The notes beneath the pieces are model-generated. The model made no database searches, had not been told where the DNA came from, and worked only from the letters and a program-made list of their open reading frames with translations. This document shows, one piece after another, positions 8,326-16,382 of a stretch of DNA of 64,000 nucleotides. A program made the position numbers and the translations under genes. The first letter of the stretch is position 1; each line of letters begins with the position of its first letter. Source of the stretch: Streptomyces mutabilis (GTDB lineage Bacteria > Actinomycetota > Actinomycetes > Streptomycetales > Streptomycetaceae); assembly GCF_014649815.1 (NCBI RefSeq), contig NZ_BMTT01000008.1:186001-250000 (forward strand). Direction: 5' to 3'.

Positions 8326-8344
8326 CCGGACCGGTGAAGGTCCG
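8326..8344 (-). terminator. Hairpin downstream of histidine kinase gene, inverted copy of the wblE terminator core
   Basis: The 19 bases here are the exact reverse complement of 8242-8260 in the wblE terminator, so read on the minus strand they form the same CGGACC stem with TTCACC loop. It lies ten bases after the kinase stop codon and has no long T-run. Confidence 0.6.
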
Positions 8345-8353
8345 AACCGCGCC

Positions 8354-9820
8354 CTACTTCTGTGCGGGCACCGGGATGTCCAGGATCACCCGGGTGCCGC
8401 GCTCGGGGGCGGGGACCATGTCGAAGCTGCCGCCGAGCTCGCCCTCGACCAGGGTGCGCACGATCTGCAGGCCGAGATTGCCGGAGCGGTGCGGGTCGAA
8501 GTCCTCGGGCAGACCGACACCGTCGTCCTGGACGGTGACCAGGAGCCGGGCCTCCTTCGTGGTGCCGCCGCGAACGGCGGAGACCTCGACCGTGCCGGTG
8601 TCGCTCTCGCGGAAGCCGTGTTCCAGCGCGTTCTGCAGGACCTCGGTCAGCACCATCGACAGGGGGGTCGCGACCTCCGCGTCCAGGATGCCGAAGCGAC
8701 CGGTGCGCCGGCCGGTGACCCGCCCCGGCGAGATCTCCGCCACCATGGCCAGCACGCGGTCGGCGATTTCGTCGAACTCCACGCGCTCGTCCAGGTTCTG
8801 GGAGAGCGTCTCGTGCACGATCGCGATGGAGCCGACCCGGCGCACGGCCTCCTCCAGCGCCTCGCGGCCTCGGTCGGACTCGATCCGCCGCGCCTGGAGG
8901 CGGAGCAGGGCCGCCACCGTCTGGAGGTTGTTCTTCACCCGGTGATGGATCTCCCGGATGGTGGCGTCCTTGGTGATCAACTCGCGCTCGCGGCGGCGCA
9001 GTTCCGTGACGTCGCGCAGCAGTACCAGTGAACCGATGCGCGTGCCCTTGGGTTTGAGCGGGATGGCGCGGAACTGGATGACCCCGTCGTGGGCCTCGAT
9101 CTCGAACTCGCGGGGTGCCCATCCGCTCGCCACCTTGGCGAGCGCCTCGTCCACGGGGCCGCGGGACGGAGCCAGTTCGGCCGTGGTCCGGCCGAGGTGA
9201 TGGCCCACCAGGTCGGCGGCGAGGCCCATGCGGTGGTAGGCCGACAGGGCGTTCGGTGAGGCGTACTGGACGATGCCGTCCCCGTCGACCCGGATCAGGC
9301 CGTCACCGACGCGGGGCGAGGCGTCCATGTCGAGCTGCTGGTTCTCGAACGGGAAGGCACCGGCCGCGATCATCTGGGCGAGGTCGGAGGCGCTCTGCAG
9401 GTACGTGAGTTCCAGGCGGCTCGGGGTCCGTACGGTGAGCAGGTTGGTGTTGCGGGCGATGACGCCCAGGACGCGGCCCTGGCGGCGCACGGGAATGGAC
9501 TCGACGCGGACCGGGACCTCCTCGCGCCACTCCGGGTCTCCCTCGCGCACGATCCGGCCCTCGTCCAGGGCGGCGTCGAGCATGGGGCGCCGACCGCGCG
9601 GGACGAGGTGACCGACCATGTCGTCCTGGTACGAGGTCGGCCCGGTGTTGGGGCGCATCTGGGCGACGGAGACGTAGCGCGTGCCGTCGCGGGTGGGGAC
9701 CCACAGGACCAGATCGGCGAAGGAGAGGTCGGAGAGGAGCTGCCACTCCGACACCAGCAGATGGAGCCACTCGAGATCGGAGTCGTCGAGCGCTGTGTGC
9801 TGGCGTACAAGTTCGTTCAT
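8354..9820 (-). CDS. Sensor histidine kinase of the PdtaS / HisKA_2 type
   Basis: A 488-residue soluble kinase. An N-terminal GAF-like domain (about 1-150) and a PAS domain (about 165-275, with DGIVQYASPNAL) precede the HisKA_2 phosphoacceptor box ATIREIHHRVKNNLQTVAAL (phospho-His near residue 290) and a HATPase domain with VLTEVLQNALEHGF (N box), DDGVGLP (G1) and NLGLQIVRTLVEGEL (G2). PdtaS-type kinases usually signal to an unlinked ANTAR-domain regulator (PdtaR) that binds RNA; no response regulator is encoded next to it. ATG 9820 and GTG 9829 are both possible; neither has a clear ribosome binding site. The 426-base upstream region carries a dre-type DasR site. Convergent with wblE. Confidence 0.87.
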   Translation of the reverse strand: MNELVRQHTALDDSDLEWLHLLVSEWQLLSDLSFADLVLWVPTRDGTRYVSVAQMRPNTGPTSYQDDMVGHLVPRGRRPMLDAALDEGRIVREGDPEWREEVPVRVESIPVRRQGRVLGVIARNTNLLTVRTPSRLELTYLQSASDLAQMIAAGAFPFENQQLDMDASPRVGDGLIRVDGDGIVQYASPNALSAYHRMGLAADLVGHHLGRTTAELAPSRGPVDEALAKVASGWAPREFEIEAHDGVIQFRAIPLKPKGTRIGSLVLLRDVTELRRRERELITKDATIREIHHRVKNNLQTVAALLRLQARRIESDRGREALEEAVRRVGSIAIVHETLSQNLDERVEFDEIADRVLAMVAEISPGRVTGRRTGRFGILDAEVATPLSMVLTEVLQNALEHGFRESDTGTVEVSAVRGGTTKEARLLVTVQDDGVGLPEDFDPHRSGNLGLQIVRTLVEGELGGSFDMVPAPERGTRVILDIPVPAQK

Positions 9821-10246
9821 GGAGGGCACGTGGCTGAGCGTACCTGGCGGTTCGGACAGCGTTCGGAGGCAGCCGGAGGCACCGTGCGCGGTGCAGGTCC
9901 GGCGCGCTCACCGGGTTCGGAAGCACCCGCGGGCCGCGGCGCCTGGGAGGGACCCTCAACCCTCCCGGCACCGCAGCCCGGAGCAGCATCGGCCGTGGGG
10001 TGTGCGGTCCCGGTCGGCCGAAGGATGAGGAGCCGGGGCAGTCAGGGCAGAGAGCTCCGGATCCTCGGTCCGCCCTCCTGTGCGGGGAAGGCGGAAGCCT
10101 GTCGATCACTTTGCGCGAATCTCACGGTGAGTGTCTCAGTGGCCATTGTGGACTAGACCACTCATCGTGTCCATGCGGTGGACGGTGTTTGCTGTTGTCG
10201 GGCCCGCTCCGGCGACCACTCGGGCGTCCGAGCGCCCGGCAGAAGC
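9821..10246 (-). promoter_or_regulatory. Long upstream region of the histidine kinase gene
   Basis: 426 bases with no supportable gene between the kinase start and the end of the TetR gene. It is less biased in codon position than its neighbours in every frame. It holds a near-perfect dre site at 10147-10162, which would put a DasR-controlled promoter about 330 bases upstream of the kinase and leave a long leader. Confidence 0.55.
10147..10162. promoter_or_regulatory. DasR-responsive element (dre) upstream of histidine kinase gene
   Basis: TGTGGACTAGACCACT. The core GTGGACTAGACCAC matches the DasR consensus (A[C/T]TGGTCTAGACCA[C/G]T) apart from the left-centre A for T, and is the same variant as the dre in front of dasR (18 kb). 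It is not next to any amino-sugar gene. Confidence 0.75.
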
Positions 10247-10900
10247 CTAACCCCCGTTGGCTCGGACGCGGGGCCAGGCGGCCAGGGCAATTTCCGCGAG
10301 TGCCTCCAGTTCCTCCCGGCTCGCGCCGTCGCGCGCCTGCTGGGACATGCCCTGGATCATGGCGCCGACGTACCGCGCCAGGGCGGCGGCATCGGTGTCC
10401 GGTGGCAGTACGCCCGCGTCGACGTCGGCGTCGATCCGGCTCTCGATCGCGGCGATGTTGGCGTTGCGCCGCCGGCGCAGGTCCTCCTCGACCTCGGCGG
10501 TGGAGCAGTTGGCGGCCGCGTGGATGACGAGGCAGCCGTGCGGCCGCCCGGGGGCCGTGTACTCGACCGCGGCCTCGCGCAGCATCCGCTCCGCCCCCGC
10601 CCGGGCGGTGGACTCCTCGGCGAGGGCACGCATCCCGAAGGAGCCGTACCGGGCACCGTACTCCTGGACGACCTCCTCGAAGAGCGAGCGCTTGTCACCG
10701 AAAGCGGCGTAGAGACTCGGGGCGCCGATGTCCATGACCCGGGTGAGGTCGGAGACCGACGTGGCCTCGTAACCGTGCTCCCAGAACGCCATCAGCGCCC
10801 TCTCCAGGGCCGTCGCCCGGTCGAAGGAGCGGGGGCGGCCACGGGTCCTGCCCTTTCGGACCGGCACGCCCGCCTGCTCGCTCTGCTCACTGCTCACCAT
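10247..10900 (-). CDS. TetR-family transcriptional regulator
   Basis: A 217-residue regulator. The N-terminal helix-turn-helix is at about residues 30-65 (SVSDLTRVMDIGAPSLYAAFGDKRSLFEEV); a basic leader RKGRTRGRPRSFDR precedes it. The C-terminal ligand domain has the shape seen in regulators of short-chain dehydrogenases and quinone-responsive genes (YxaF/LmrA/AcrR-like), including a Cys in HGCLVIHAAANCS that could be redox- or electrophile-sensing, though this is inference. Starts at ATG 10900 or 10909 are both possible with no ribosome binding site. Divergent from an SDR gene, with two operator-like sequences in the 96-base gap, so it most likely represses itself and the SDR gene. Confidence 0.85.
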   Translation of the reverse strand: MVSSEQSEQAGVPVRKGRTRGRPRSFDRATALERALMAFWEHGYEATSVSDLTRVMDIGAPSLYAAFGDKRSLFEEVVQEYGARYGSFGMRALAEESTARAGAERMLREAAVEYTAPGRPHGCLVIHAAANCSTAEVEEDLRRRRNANIAAIESRIDADVDAGVLPPDTDAAALARYVGAMIQGMSQQARDGASREELEALAEIALAAWPRVRANGG

Positions 10901-10913
10901 GGGGTGCATTTTA

Positions 10914-10925
10914 TAGCGGGCACTA
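10914..10925. promoter_or_regulatory. Operator-like pseudo-palindrome 1 (TAGCG-NN-CACTA)
   Basis: TAGCGGGCACTA, followed by GAGAAAT. Half-sites TAG[C/T]G are inverted around a two-base centre. The same sequence recurs at 10962-10973. It lies next to the TetR start and beside an AT-rich TTTTATA that could be a promoter element. Confidence 0.7.
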
Positions 10926-10961
10926 GAGAAATGTCGCCGGCCTGCTGTACGGTCATTTCTG

Positions 10962-10973
10962 TAGCGACCACTA
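10962..10973. promoter_or_regulatory. Operator-like pseudo-palindrome 2 (TAGCG-NN-CACTA)
   Basis: TAGCGACCACTA, followed by GGAAAT. It repeats the site at 10914-10925, centred 48 bases away, and lies 24 bases before the SDR start. Two identical half-site arrangements in one 96-base divergent gap point to TetR dimers bound at two positions. Confidence 0.7.
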
Positions 10974-10996
10974 GGAAATTGTGGAGGGGTGCCGAC

Positions 10997-11749
10997 ATGG
11001 GCGTGCTTGCGGGCAGGACAGCTCTCGTCACGGGGGCGAGCAGGGGCATCGGGCGAGGGATCGCGGAGCGGCTGGGCCGCGACGGTGCGCGGGTCGCGGT
11101 GCACTACGGCAGGAACGGGGGCGCGGCGAGGGAGACGGTCGCCGCGATCGAGGCGGCGGGCGGCTCGGCGTTCGCGATCAGGGCCGATCTGCGGGCCCCC
11201 GGGGCGGCCGAGGCGTTGTGGGAGGAGTTCGACCGGCACGCCGACGGAGTGGACGTCCTGGTGAACAACGCCGGTATCGGCAACACGCGCCCCATCGCGG
11301 AGATAGGCGAGGAGGAGTACGACGCGGTCTTCGCGGTCAACGTGAAGGCGCCGTTCTTCATCCTCGCGCACGGGATGGAGCGCCTGCGCGACCACGGCCG
11401 GGTCGTCAACATCTCCTCAGGCCTGGCCCGTACCGCGGTGATGCCGGACAACATGGCGTACGCGATGACCAAGGGCGCGTTGGACGTGCTCTCGCGCGAT
11501 CTCTCCAAGGTCCTGGGCGCCCGCGGCATCACGGTGAACTCGGTGGCGCCCGGGATCGTGGACACGGACAACACCGCCGAGCTGCTGCACGGGAGCGCGG
11601 ACGGCTGGGACCGGGCGGCGGCGTTCTCCGCGCTGGGCGGGGTGGGGGCTCCGGCCGAGATCGCCGACGTGGTCGCCTTCCTCGCCTCGCACGAGGGCCG
11701 GTGGGTCACGGGGAGCTGGGTGGACGCTACGGGAGGTTCCCTGACATGA
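10997..11749 (+). CDS. SDR-family oxidoreductase (FabG-like)
   Basis: A 250-residue classical short-chain dehydrogenase. The NAD(P) loop TGASRGIGRG is near the N-terminus, NNAG follows at about residue 92, and the catalytic triad is visible as ISSGLA (Ser), and Y-A-M-T-K (Tyr152/Lys156 region). C-terminal WVTGSWVDATGG matches the family's end. The cofactor site has a basic Arg after the loop (ASRG) and HYGRN, favouring NADPH. The substrate cannot be predicted. GTGGAGGGG precedes ATG 10997 by eight bases. Paired with the divergent TetR gene, which suggests induction by a small ligand or electrophile that the enzyme reduces. Confidence 0.88.
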   Translation: MGVLAGRTALVTGASRGIGRGIAERLGRDGARVAVHYGRNGGAARETVAAIEAAGGSAFAIRADLRAPGAAEALWEEFDRHADGVDVLVNNAGIGNTRPIAEIGEEEYDAVFAVNVKAPFFILAHGMERLRDHGRVVNISSGLARTAVMPDNMAYAMTKGALDVLSRDLSKVLGARGITVNSVAPGIVDTDNTAELLHGSADGWDRAAAFSALGGVGAPAEIADVVAFLASHEGRWVTGSWVDATGGSLT

Positions 11750-11822
11750 CATCGGCGTGGGGCAGGCGTGAGGCCCCACCGGCCTGACCGTTCGACGCGC
11801 TCGCGGGGTCCAGCTCTGTTAG

Positions 11823-11838
11823 ATTGGTCTAAACCACA
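11823..11838. promoter_or_regulatory. dre site (DasR operator) of nagB
   Basis: ATTGGTCTAAACCACA, close to the DasR consensus, 52 bases upstream of the nagB GTG. DasR releases such sites when it binds glucosamine-6-phosphate or N-acetylglucosamine-6-phosphate, so the enzyme that consumes its inducer is derepressed. Confidence 0.85.
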
Positions 11839-11889
11839 TAGCCAGTCCCGGACCCCGGGTTCGTCCTCTCTTCGAAACGGCAGGCCAGC

Positions 11890-12675
11890 GTGGAAGTTGT
11901 CATCGTTCCCGACGCCAGGGCAGGCGGCGAGCTCATCGCCGAGGCCATGGCGGAGCTGCTCCGGCGCAAGCCCGACGCCCTGCTCGGGGTGGCCACCGGC
12001 TCGACGCCGCTGCCGGTGTACGAGGCACTGGCGGCGCAGGTGCGCTCGGGCGCCGTGGACACCGCGCGGGCGCGGATCGCCCAGCTCGACGAGTACGTGG
12101 GGCTCCCGGCGGAGCACCCGGAGTCGTACCGCTCGGTGCTGCGGCGCGAGGTGCTCGAACCGCTGGCCATCGGCATGGACGCGTTCATGGGCCCCGACGG
12201 CACGGCGGCGGACGTGCAGGGCGCCTGCGAGGCGTACGACGAGGCGCTGGGCGCGGCCGGCGGGGTCGACCTCCAACTGCTGGGGATCGGTACGGACGGG
12301 CACATCGGCTTCAACGAGCCGTGTTCCTCGCTCGCCTCACGGACCCGGATCAAGACGCTCACCGAGCAGACCCGCGTCGACAACGCGCGCTTCTTCGAAG
12401 GTGACATCGACCAGGTGCCGCACCACGTGATCACGCAGGGCATCGGCACCATCCTGGAGGCCAGGCACGTCGTGCTGCTCGCCACCGGCGAGGGCAAGGC
12501 GGACGCGGTGGCCGCGAGCGTGGAGGGCCCGGTCGCGGCCGTGTGCCCGGCGTCCGCGCTCCAGCTCCACCCGCACGCCACGGTCGTCGTCGACGAGGCC
12601 GCGGCCTCCAAGCTGAAGCTCGCCGACTACTTCCGGCACACGTACGCCCACAAGCCGGACTGGCAGGGCATCTGA
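11890..12675 (+). CDS. nagB: Glucosamine-6-phosphate deaminase NagB
   Basis: A 261-residue enzyme that converts glucosamine-6-phosphate and water to fructose-6-phosphate and ammonia, the step linking amino sugars to glycolysis. Motifs of the family are intact: VATGSTPLPVY (phosphate loop), LDEYVGL with the catalytic Asp, and GIGTDGHIGFNEP with the Asp-His pair that opens the ring. The GTG at 11890 starts the family N-terminus MEVVIVPDA. A dre site lies just upstream. Its terminator hairpin is at 12713-12752. It faces dasD, with which it is convergent. Cytoplasmic. Confidence 0.95.
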   Translation: MEVVIVPDARAGGELIAEAMAELLRRKPDALLGVATGSTPLPVYEALAAQVRSGAVDTARARIAQLDEYVGLPAEHPESYRSVLRREVLEPLAIGMDAFMGPDGTAADVQGACEAYDEALGAAGGVDLQLLGIGTDGHIGFNEPCSSLASRTRIKTLTEQTRVDNARFFEGDIDQVPHHVITQGIGTILEARHVVLLATGEGKADAVAASVEGPVAAVCPASALQLHPHATVVVDEAAASKLKLADYFRHTYAHKPDWQGI

Positions 12676-12712
12676 TCCGAGTCCGGCGCGCGGCGGCGCA
12701 CGGCTCCGTGGG

Positions 12713-12752
12713 CGAAGGGCGCCGCTGCCCGCCGTGGGCACGGCGCCCTTCG
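12713..12752 (+). terminator. Terminator hairpin of nagB
   Basis: CGAAGGGCGCCG (12713-12724) pairs perfectly with CGGCGCCCTTCG (12741-12752); the loop itself contains TGCCC/GGGCA. No T-run follows, as is common in Streptomyces. Confidence 0.8.
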
Positions 12753-12811
12753 TCCTGCCTACCGATGCCCGCCGTACGCACGGTGGCTCGCCCCGGGCAC
12801 CCGCCCCGCGT

Positions 12812-12851
12812 CGAAGGCGCCGACCTCCGCAGGAGTGAGCCGGCGCCTTCG
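12812..12851 (-). terminator. Terminator hairpin of the das operon (downstream of dasD)
   Basis: CGAAGGCGCCG (12812-12822) pairs perfectly with CGGCGCCTTCG (12841-12851), nine bases past the dasD stop. Confidence 0.75.
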
Positions 12852-12859
12852 GCGTACCG

Positions 12860-14362
12860 CTACACGCCCGCCACGACCTCCGCCGCCGCCCGGCCGCAGA
12901 CGCGGGCCGCGCCGTGGGTGGCCAGGTGGAGGGATCCGCGGGGCGCGGCGCGGGGGACGCCCATCTCGACCACGATCGTGTCGGGGCGGGCCGCCAGCAG
13001 CGTGTCCAGGGCCACCGCCATCCAGGGGTGCCGGTGCTCATCGCGGACCACCGCGACGATCCGGCGCCTTCCGGCAGCGGCCAGCACCTCTCCCCCGGCG
13101 TCCGGGCCGGTGAAGGTGCCGGTCTCCGTCCCGGGGAGCAGACGGGAGAGCTCGGCGGCGATGCCCCAGGGCGTCTCGTCGCCGACCGCGATGTTCGCGA
13201 CCGGCGTCAGCGCGGCGACGTACGGCGGTTCGGTGAGCGGTGTGAAACCGTCGGCGCCGGTGAGCCGCAGGGCGCGGCGGGCGGCGCGCAGGCCCACCTC
13301 GTTGTCGGCGGTGCCCGCGGCCCGGCCGTCCGGACGGTTCGCCGCGGCCCAGCCGGCCAGGGCACGGACGCGTTCGGCCGCGTCGGCCAGGCGTTCCTCG
13401 GGCAGCTCGCCCGAGCGGACGGCCTCGACCAGGGCGTCGCTCAACCGCCGTACCGTGTCCTCGTCGGAGAGGCCCCCGCCCACGCAGATCGCGTCGGCGC
13501 CGGCGGCGATGGCCAGCACGCTGCCGCGTTCGATGCCGTACGTGCCGGCGATGGCCTGCATCTCGATGCCGTCGGTGACGACCAGGCCCTCGTAGCCCAG
13601 TTCACCGCGGAGCAGGTCGGTCAGGACGCGTCGGGACAACGTTGCCGGACGGTCCGGGTCCAGCGCCGGGGCCAGGATGTGGGCGCTCATCACCGCACGG
13701 CTGCCGGCGGCGATGGCCGCGCGGAAGGGGACCAGATCGCGAGCGGCCAGCACGTCGCCGTCCACGTCGATGCGCGGCACGGCGTGGTGGGAGTCGACGG
13801 CCGTGTCGCCGTGGCCGGGGAAGTGCTTGGTGCAGGAGGCCACACCGGACGACTGCAGGCCGGTGACGTACGCGGCGGTGTGCCGGGCGACCAGGTCGGT
13901 GCCCGCGCCGAAGGACCGCACGCCGATCACCGGGTTGTCCGGGTTGGAGTTCACGTCGGCGGACGGGGCCCAGTTGAGGTTGACTCCGCAGTCCGCGAGC
14001 CGGCGGCCCAGTTCCGCGGCCACCTCGCGGGTGAGCCCCACGTCGTCCACCGCGCCGAGGGCGAGGTTGCCGGGGAAGGAGGAGCCGGTGCGCACCTCCA
14101 GACGGGTGACGTCGCCGCCCTCCTCGTCGATGGCGACGAGGACGTCCTCGCGCTCGGCGCGCAGCTGCGCGGTCAGCGCGGCCAGCTGCTCGGCGCCGGC
14201 GATGTTGCGGCCGAACAGGCCGACGGAGGCCAGCCCCTCGCCGAGGCGGCGCAGCAGCCAGTCGGGCGCGGCGGTGCCGGTGAAGCCGGGCTGGAGGACC
14301 GCGAGCGCGTCGCGCGTGAGGGTGTCGGTGGCCCGGGCGATGGTGGTCATCGGTGGCGTCAT
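12860..14362 (-). CDS. dasD: Beta-N-acetylglucosaminidase DasD (GH3 family)
   Basis: A 500-residue glycoside hydrolase family 3 enzyme. The NagZ-type catalytic loop CTKHFPGHGDTAVDSHH (about residues 175-191) supplies the His/Asp acid-base pair, and LVVTDGIEM carries the nucleophile Asp. No signal peptide, so it probably splits imported chitobiose into GlcNAc in the cytoplasm, matching the DasABC importer. ATG 14362 overlaps the dasC stop as ATGA; ATG 14350 is an alternative start. Last gene of the dasABCD unit. A C-terminal domain of about 150 residues has the flavour of GH3 C-terminal Rossmann-like modules. Confidence 0.88.
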   Translation of the reverse strand: MTPPMTTIARATDTLTRDALAVLQPGFTGTAAPDWLLRRLGEGLASVGLFGRNIAGAEQLAALTAQLRAEREDVLVAIDEEGGDVTRLEVRTGSSFPGNLALGAVDDVGLTREVAAELGRRLADCGVNLNWAPSADVNSNPDNPVIGVRSFGAGTDLVARHTAAYVTGLQSSGVASCTKHFPGHGDTAVDSHHAVPRIDVDGDVLAARDLVPFRAAIAAGSRAVMSAHILAPALDPDRPATLSRRVLTDLLRGELGYEGLVVTDGIEMQAIAGTYGIERGSVLAIAAGADAICVGGGLSDEDTVRRLSDALVEAVRSGELPEERLADAAERVRALAGWAAANRPDGRAAGTADNEVGLRAARRALRLTGADGFTPLTEPPYVAALTPVANIAVGDETPWGIAAELSRLLPGTETGTFTGPDAGGEVLAAAGRRRIVAVVRDEHRHPWMAVALDTLLAARPDTIVVEMGVPRAAPRGSLHLATHGAARVCGRAAAEVVAGV

Positions 14363-15255
14363 CCCTTCACGGCGCCGGAGGTGAGGCCGGCGGCCATCTT
14401 CTTCTGGACCAGCATGAAGAACGCGACGACCGGAATCGCGATCAGTGTCGAGGCGGCCATGAGCGCGCCGTAGTCGGTGCCGCGGTCGGTGGTGAAGTTC
14501 ATGAGCCACACGTTGAGCGTGTACTTGTCGTTGTCCTGCAGCACGATGTAGGCGAGCAGGTACTCGTTCCACGCGTTGATCAGGGAGAAGATCGACGCCG
14601 CCGCCAGCCCGGGGGCGAGCAGCGGGAAGATGACCCGCCAGAAGGCGCCCATGCGGGAGCAGCCGTCCACCATCGCCGCCTCCTCCAGCTCCCTGGGGAT
14701 GTTCACCACGAACCCGCGGATCATCCAGGTCGCGAACGGCAGCGTGGAGACGAGGTAGATGATGATCACGCCCCAGTACTCGTTGATCGCGCCCAGGTCG
14801 TTCAACTGGATGTAGAGGGGAATGAGCATGGTGGTCGGCGGCAGCAGCTGCACCAGGAGCAGCACGATCATGAAGGCCTTGCGGCCGGCGAACCGGAAGC
14901 GCCCGATGGCGAAGGCCGCGATCGTGGAGAGGATCATCGCGCCGACGACCGCGGTCACACAGATGACGAGGCTGGACTGGATGGCGGTGCCGAAGTTGGG
15001 CGCGTCGATCGCCCGGGAGAAGTTGTCCAGGGTGAGGGACGACGGCCACAGCGTCTGGTCGTAGGACCGGATCTCGTGGTTGGGGCGCAGGGCGCTGATC
15101 ACCAGCCAGTACACCGGGAAGGCCATCACCACGAAGGCGAGGAGTCCGACGAGATTGTAGAAGTGCCGGCTGCGCTTCTTGCGGTCGGGCCGCAGGGCGG
15201 TGTCGAGCGCGGGCTCCGTCGCGCCCGGGGCGGTCGTGGCGGTCGTGGTGCTCAC
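14359..15255 (-). CDS. dasC: Chitobiose/N-acetylglucosamine ABC transporter permease DasC
   Basis: A 298-residue inner-membrane permease of the carbohydrate CUT1 family with six membrane segments after a 35-residue cytoplasmic leader. The EAA loop is visible as PRELEEAAMVDGCSRMGAFWRVIFPLL, the contact with the ATPase. The GTG at 15255 overlaps the dasB stop (GTGA). No ATPase gene is in the cluster; in S. coelicolor the shared MsiK ATPase energises this importer. Partner of DasB. Confidence 0.9.
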   Translation of the reverse strand: MSTTTATTAPGATEPALDTALRPDRKKRSRHFYNLVGLLAFVVMAFPVYWLVISALRPNHEIRSYDQTLWPSSLTLDNFSRAIDAPNFGTAIQSSLVICVTAVVGAMILSTIAAFAIGRFRFAGRKAFMIVLLLVQLLPPTTMLIPLYIQLNDLGAINEYWGVIIIYLVSTLPFATWMIRGFVVNIPRELEEAAMVDGCSRMGAFWRVIFPLLAPGLAAASIFSLINAWNEYLLAYIVLQDNDKYTLNVWLMNFTTDRGTDYGALMAASTLIAIPVVAFFMLVQKKMAAGLTSGAVKG

Positions 15256-16244
15256 TCGACGTCTCCGATCTTGATCAGCTGGCGCAGGTAGTAGACGGCC
15301 ACGCCGGACAGGAGCAGCACGGTGATCAGCGCGATGGCGGCGCCCTGGCTGAAGGAGTTCGACTCGAAGGCCTTCTCGTAGGAGTACAGGCCGAGCAGGT
15401 TGTACTCCGGCTCCGGCTTGTTGCCGCGCATCAGGAAGACCTGGCCGAAGACGTTGAAGTCCCAGATCACCGAGAGCGTGGCCACCATCTGGAAGACGGG
15501 CTTGATGACGGGCCAGGTGACGTAGCGGAAGACGCCCGTGCGTCCGGCGCCGTCGAGTTCCGCGGCCTCCTCCAGTTCGGCGGGCACCTGGGTGAGCGCC
15601 GCGTACAGGGTGACGGCCACGAAGGGCACCGCTCCCCACACCACCACGGCGCCGATCACCAGGAAGCCCTGCTTGGGGTCGAGGAACCAGTTGTGGCCCT
15701 GGAAGTCCAGGCCGAGGTACTCGGTCAGCACCATGTTGGCGACGCCGTAGTCGGAGTCGGCGAACCAGCGGAAGATCGAGGTGGCCACGAGCAGCGGCAG
15801 CGACCATGCGGCGATGAGCGCGCCGGTCAGCAGCAGGCGCACGACCCTGGTCATGCGCTGCATGGAGTGGGCGAGGAAGAGCCCGATGGCCATGGTGGCG
15901 ACGACACACACGACCATGAACAGGACGGTGCGCCACAGGACGTCGTAGAACTCGCCGTCGCCGAGGATGTTGGTGAACTGCTCCAAGCCGACCCACTCGG
16001 CGGCCTGACCGGTCCACAGTTCCTTTCTGCCCACGTCCTGGAAGGACATGATCACTGTCTTGACCAGCGGCCAGACGAACACCGCGGCGAGTGCCACGAC
16101 GGCCGGCGCGATCAGGAGATAGGGCAGCAGGGGCCCGTTCGTCCACCGGCTTCGCCGGGGTGCGGACGGCGCCGGGCCGTCACCGGCGGGTGGCCGCGGG
16201 GCGGGCACCTCCGGGCCGGCGGTCTTGATGTCGGCGGCACTCAC
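15252..16244 (-). CDS. dasB: Chitobiose/N-acetylglucosamine ABC transporter permease DasB
   Basis: A 330-residue CUT1 permease with a Pro-rich cytoplasmic N-terminus and six hydrophobic segments from about residue 40. The EAA motif PAELEEAAELDGAGRTGVFRYVTWPVI is at about residues 220-246. GTG 16244 is chosen, preceded by GGAAGG; a longer frame from 16352 would run back into the dasA-dasB spacer. The 138-base spacer to dasA is GC-rich with inverted repeats (CGGCCGAACGGCCG near 16330) that could hold up or stabilise the mRNA and give more DasA than permease. Works with DasA and DasC. Confidence 0.9.
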   Translation of the reverse strand: MSAADIKTAGPEVPAPRPPAGDGPAPSAPRRSRWTNGPLLPYLLIAPAVVALAAVFVWPLVKTVIMSFQDVGRKELWTGQAAEWVGLEQFTNILGDGEFYDVLWRTVLFMVVCVVATMAIGLFLAHSMQRMTRVVRLLLTGALIAAWSLPLLVATSIFRWFADSDYGVANMVLTEYLGLDFQGHNWFLDPKQGFLVIGAVVVWGAVPFVAVTLYAALTQVPAELEEAAELDGAGRTGVFRYVTWPVIKPVFQMVATLSVIWDFNVFGQVFLMRGNKPEPEYNLLGLYSYEKAFESNSFSQGAAIALITVLLLSGVAVYYLRQLIKIGDVE

Positions 16245-16382
16245 TGTGCTGGCCTTCCGTTCGAAGGGTTCTGCATCGGAGCGGTGGCCGGCACACCGCG
16301 GGCGGCCGACCACCCAACCGGCCCCGCCCGGCCGAACGGCCGGACGAGGCACCGGAGGTCAACGAGAGTCGAGCGGCAGGGC

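Noticed and set aside
12860-15049. A 729-codon open frame covering dasD and most of dasC on the minus strand
   Set aside because: The first two thirds of its N-terminal part is a shadow of DasC in another frame, rich in Arg/Pro/His. The real gene starts at 14362 with the GH3 N-terminus and overlaps the dasC stop.
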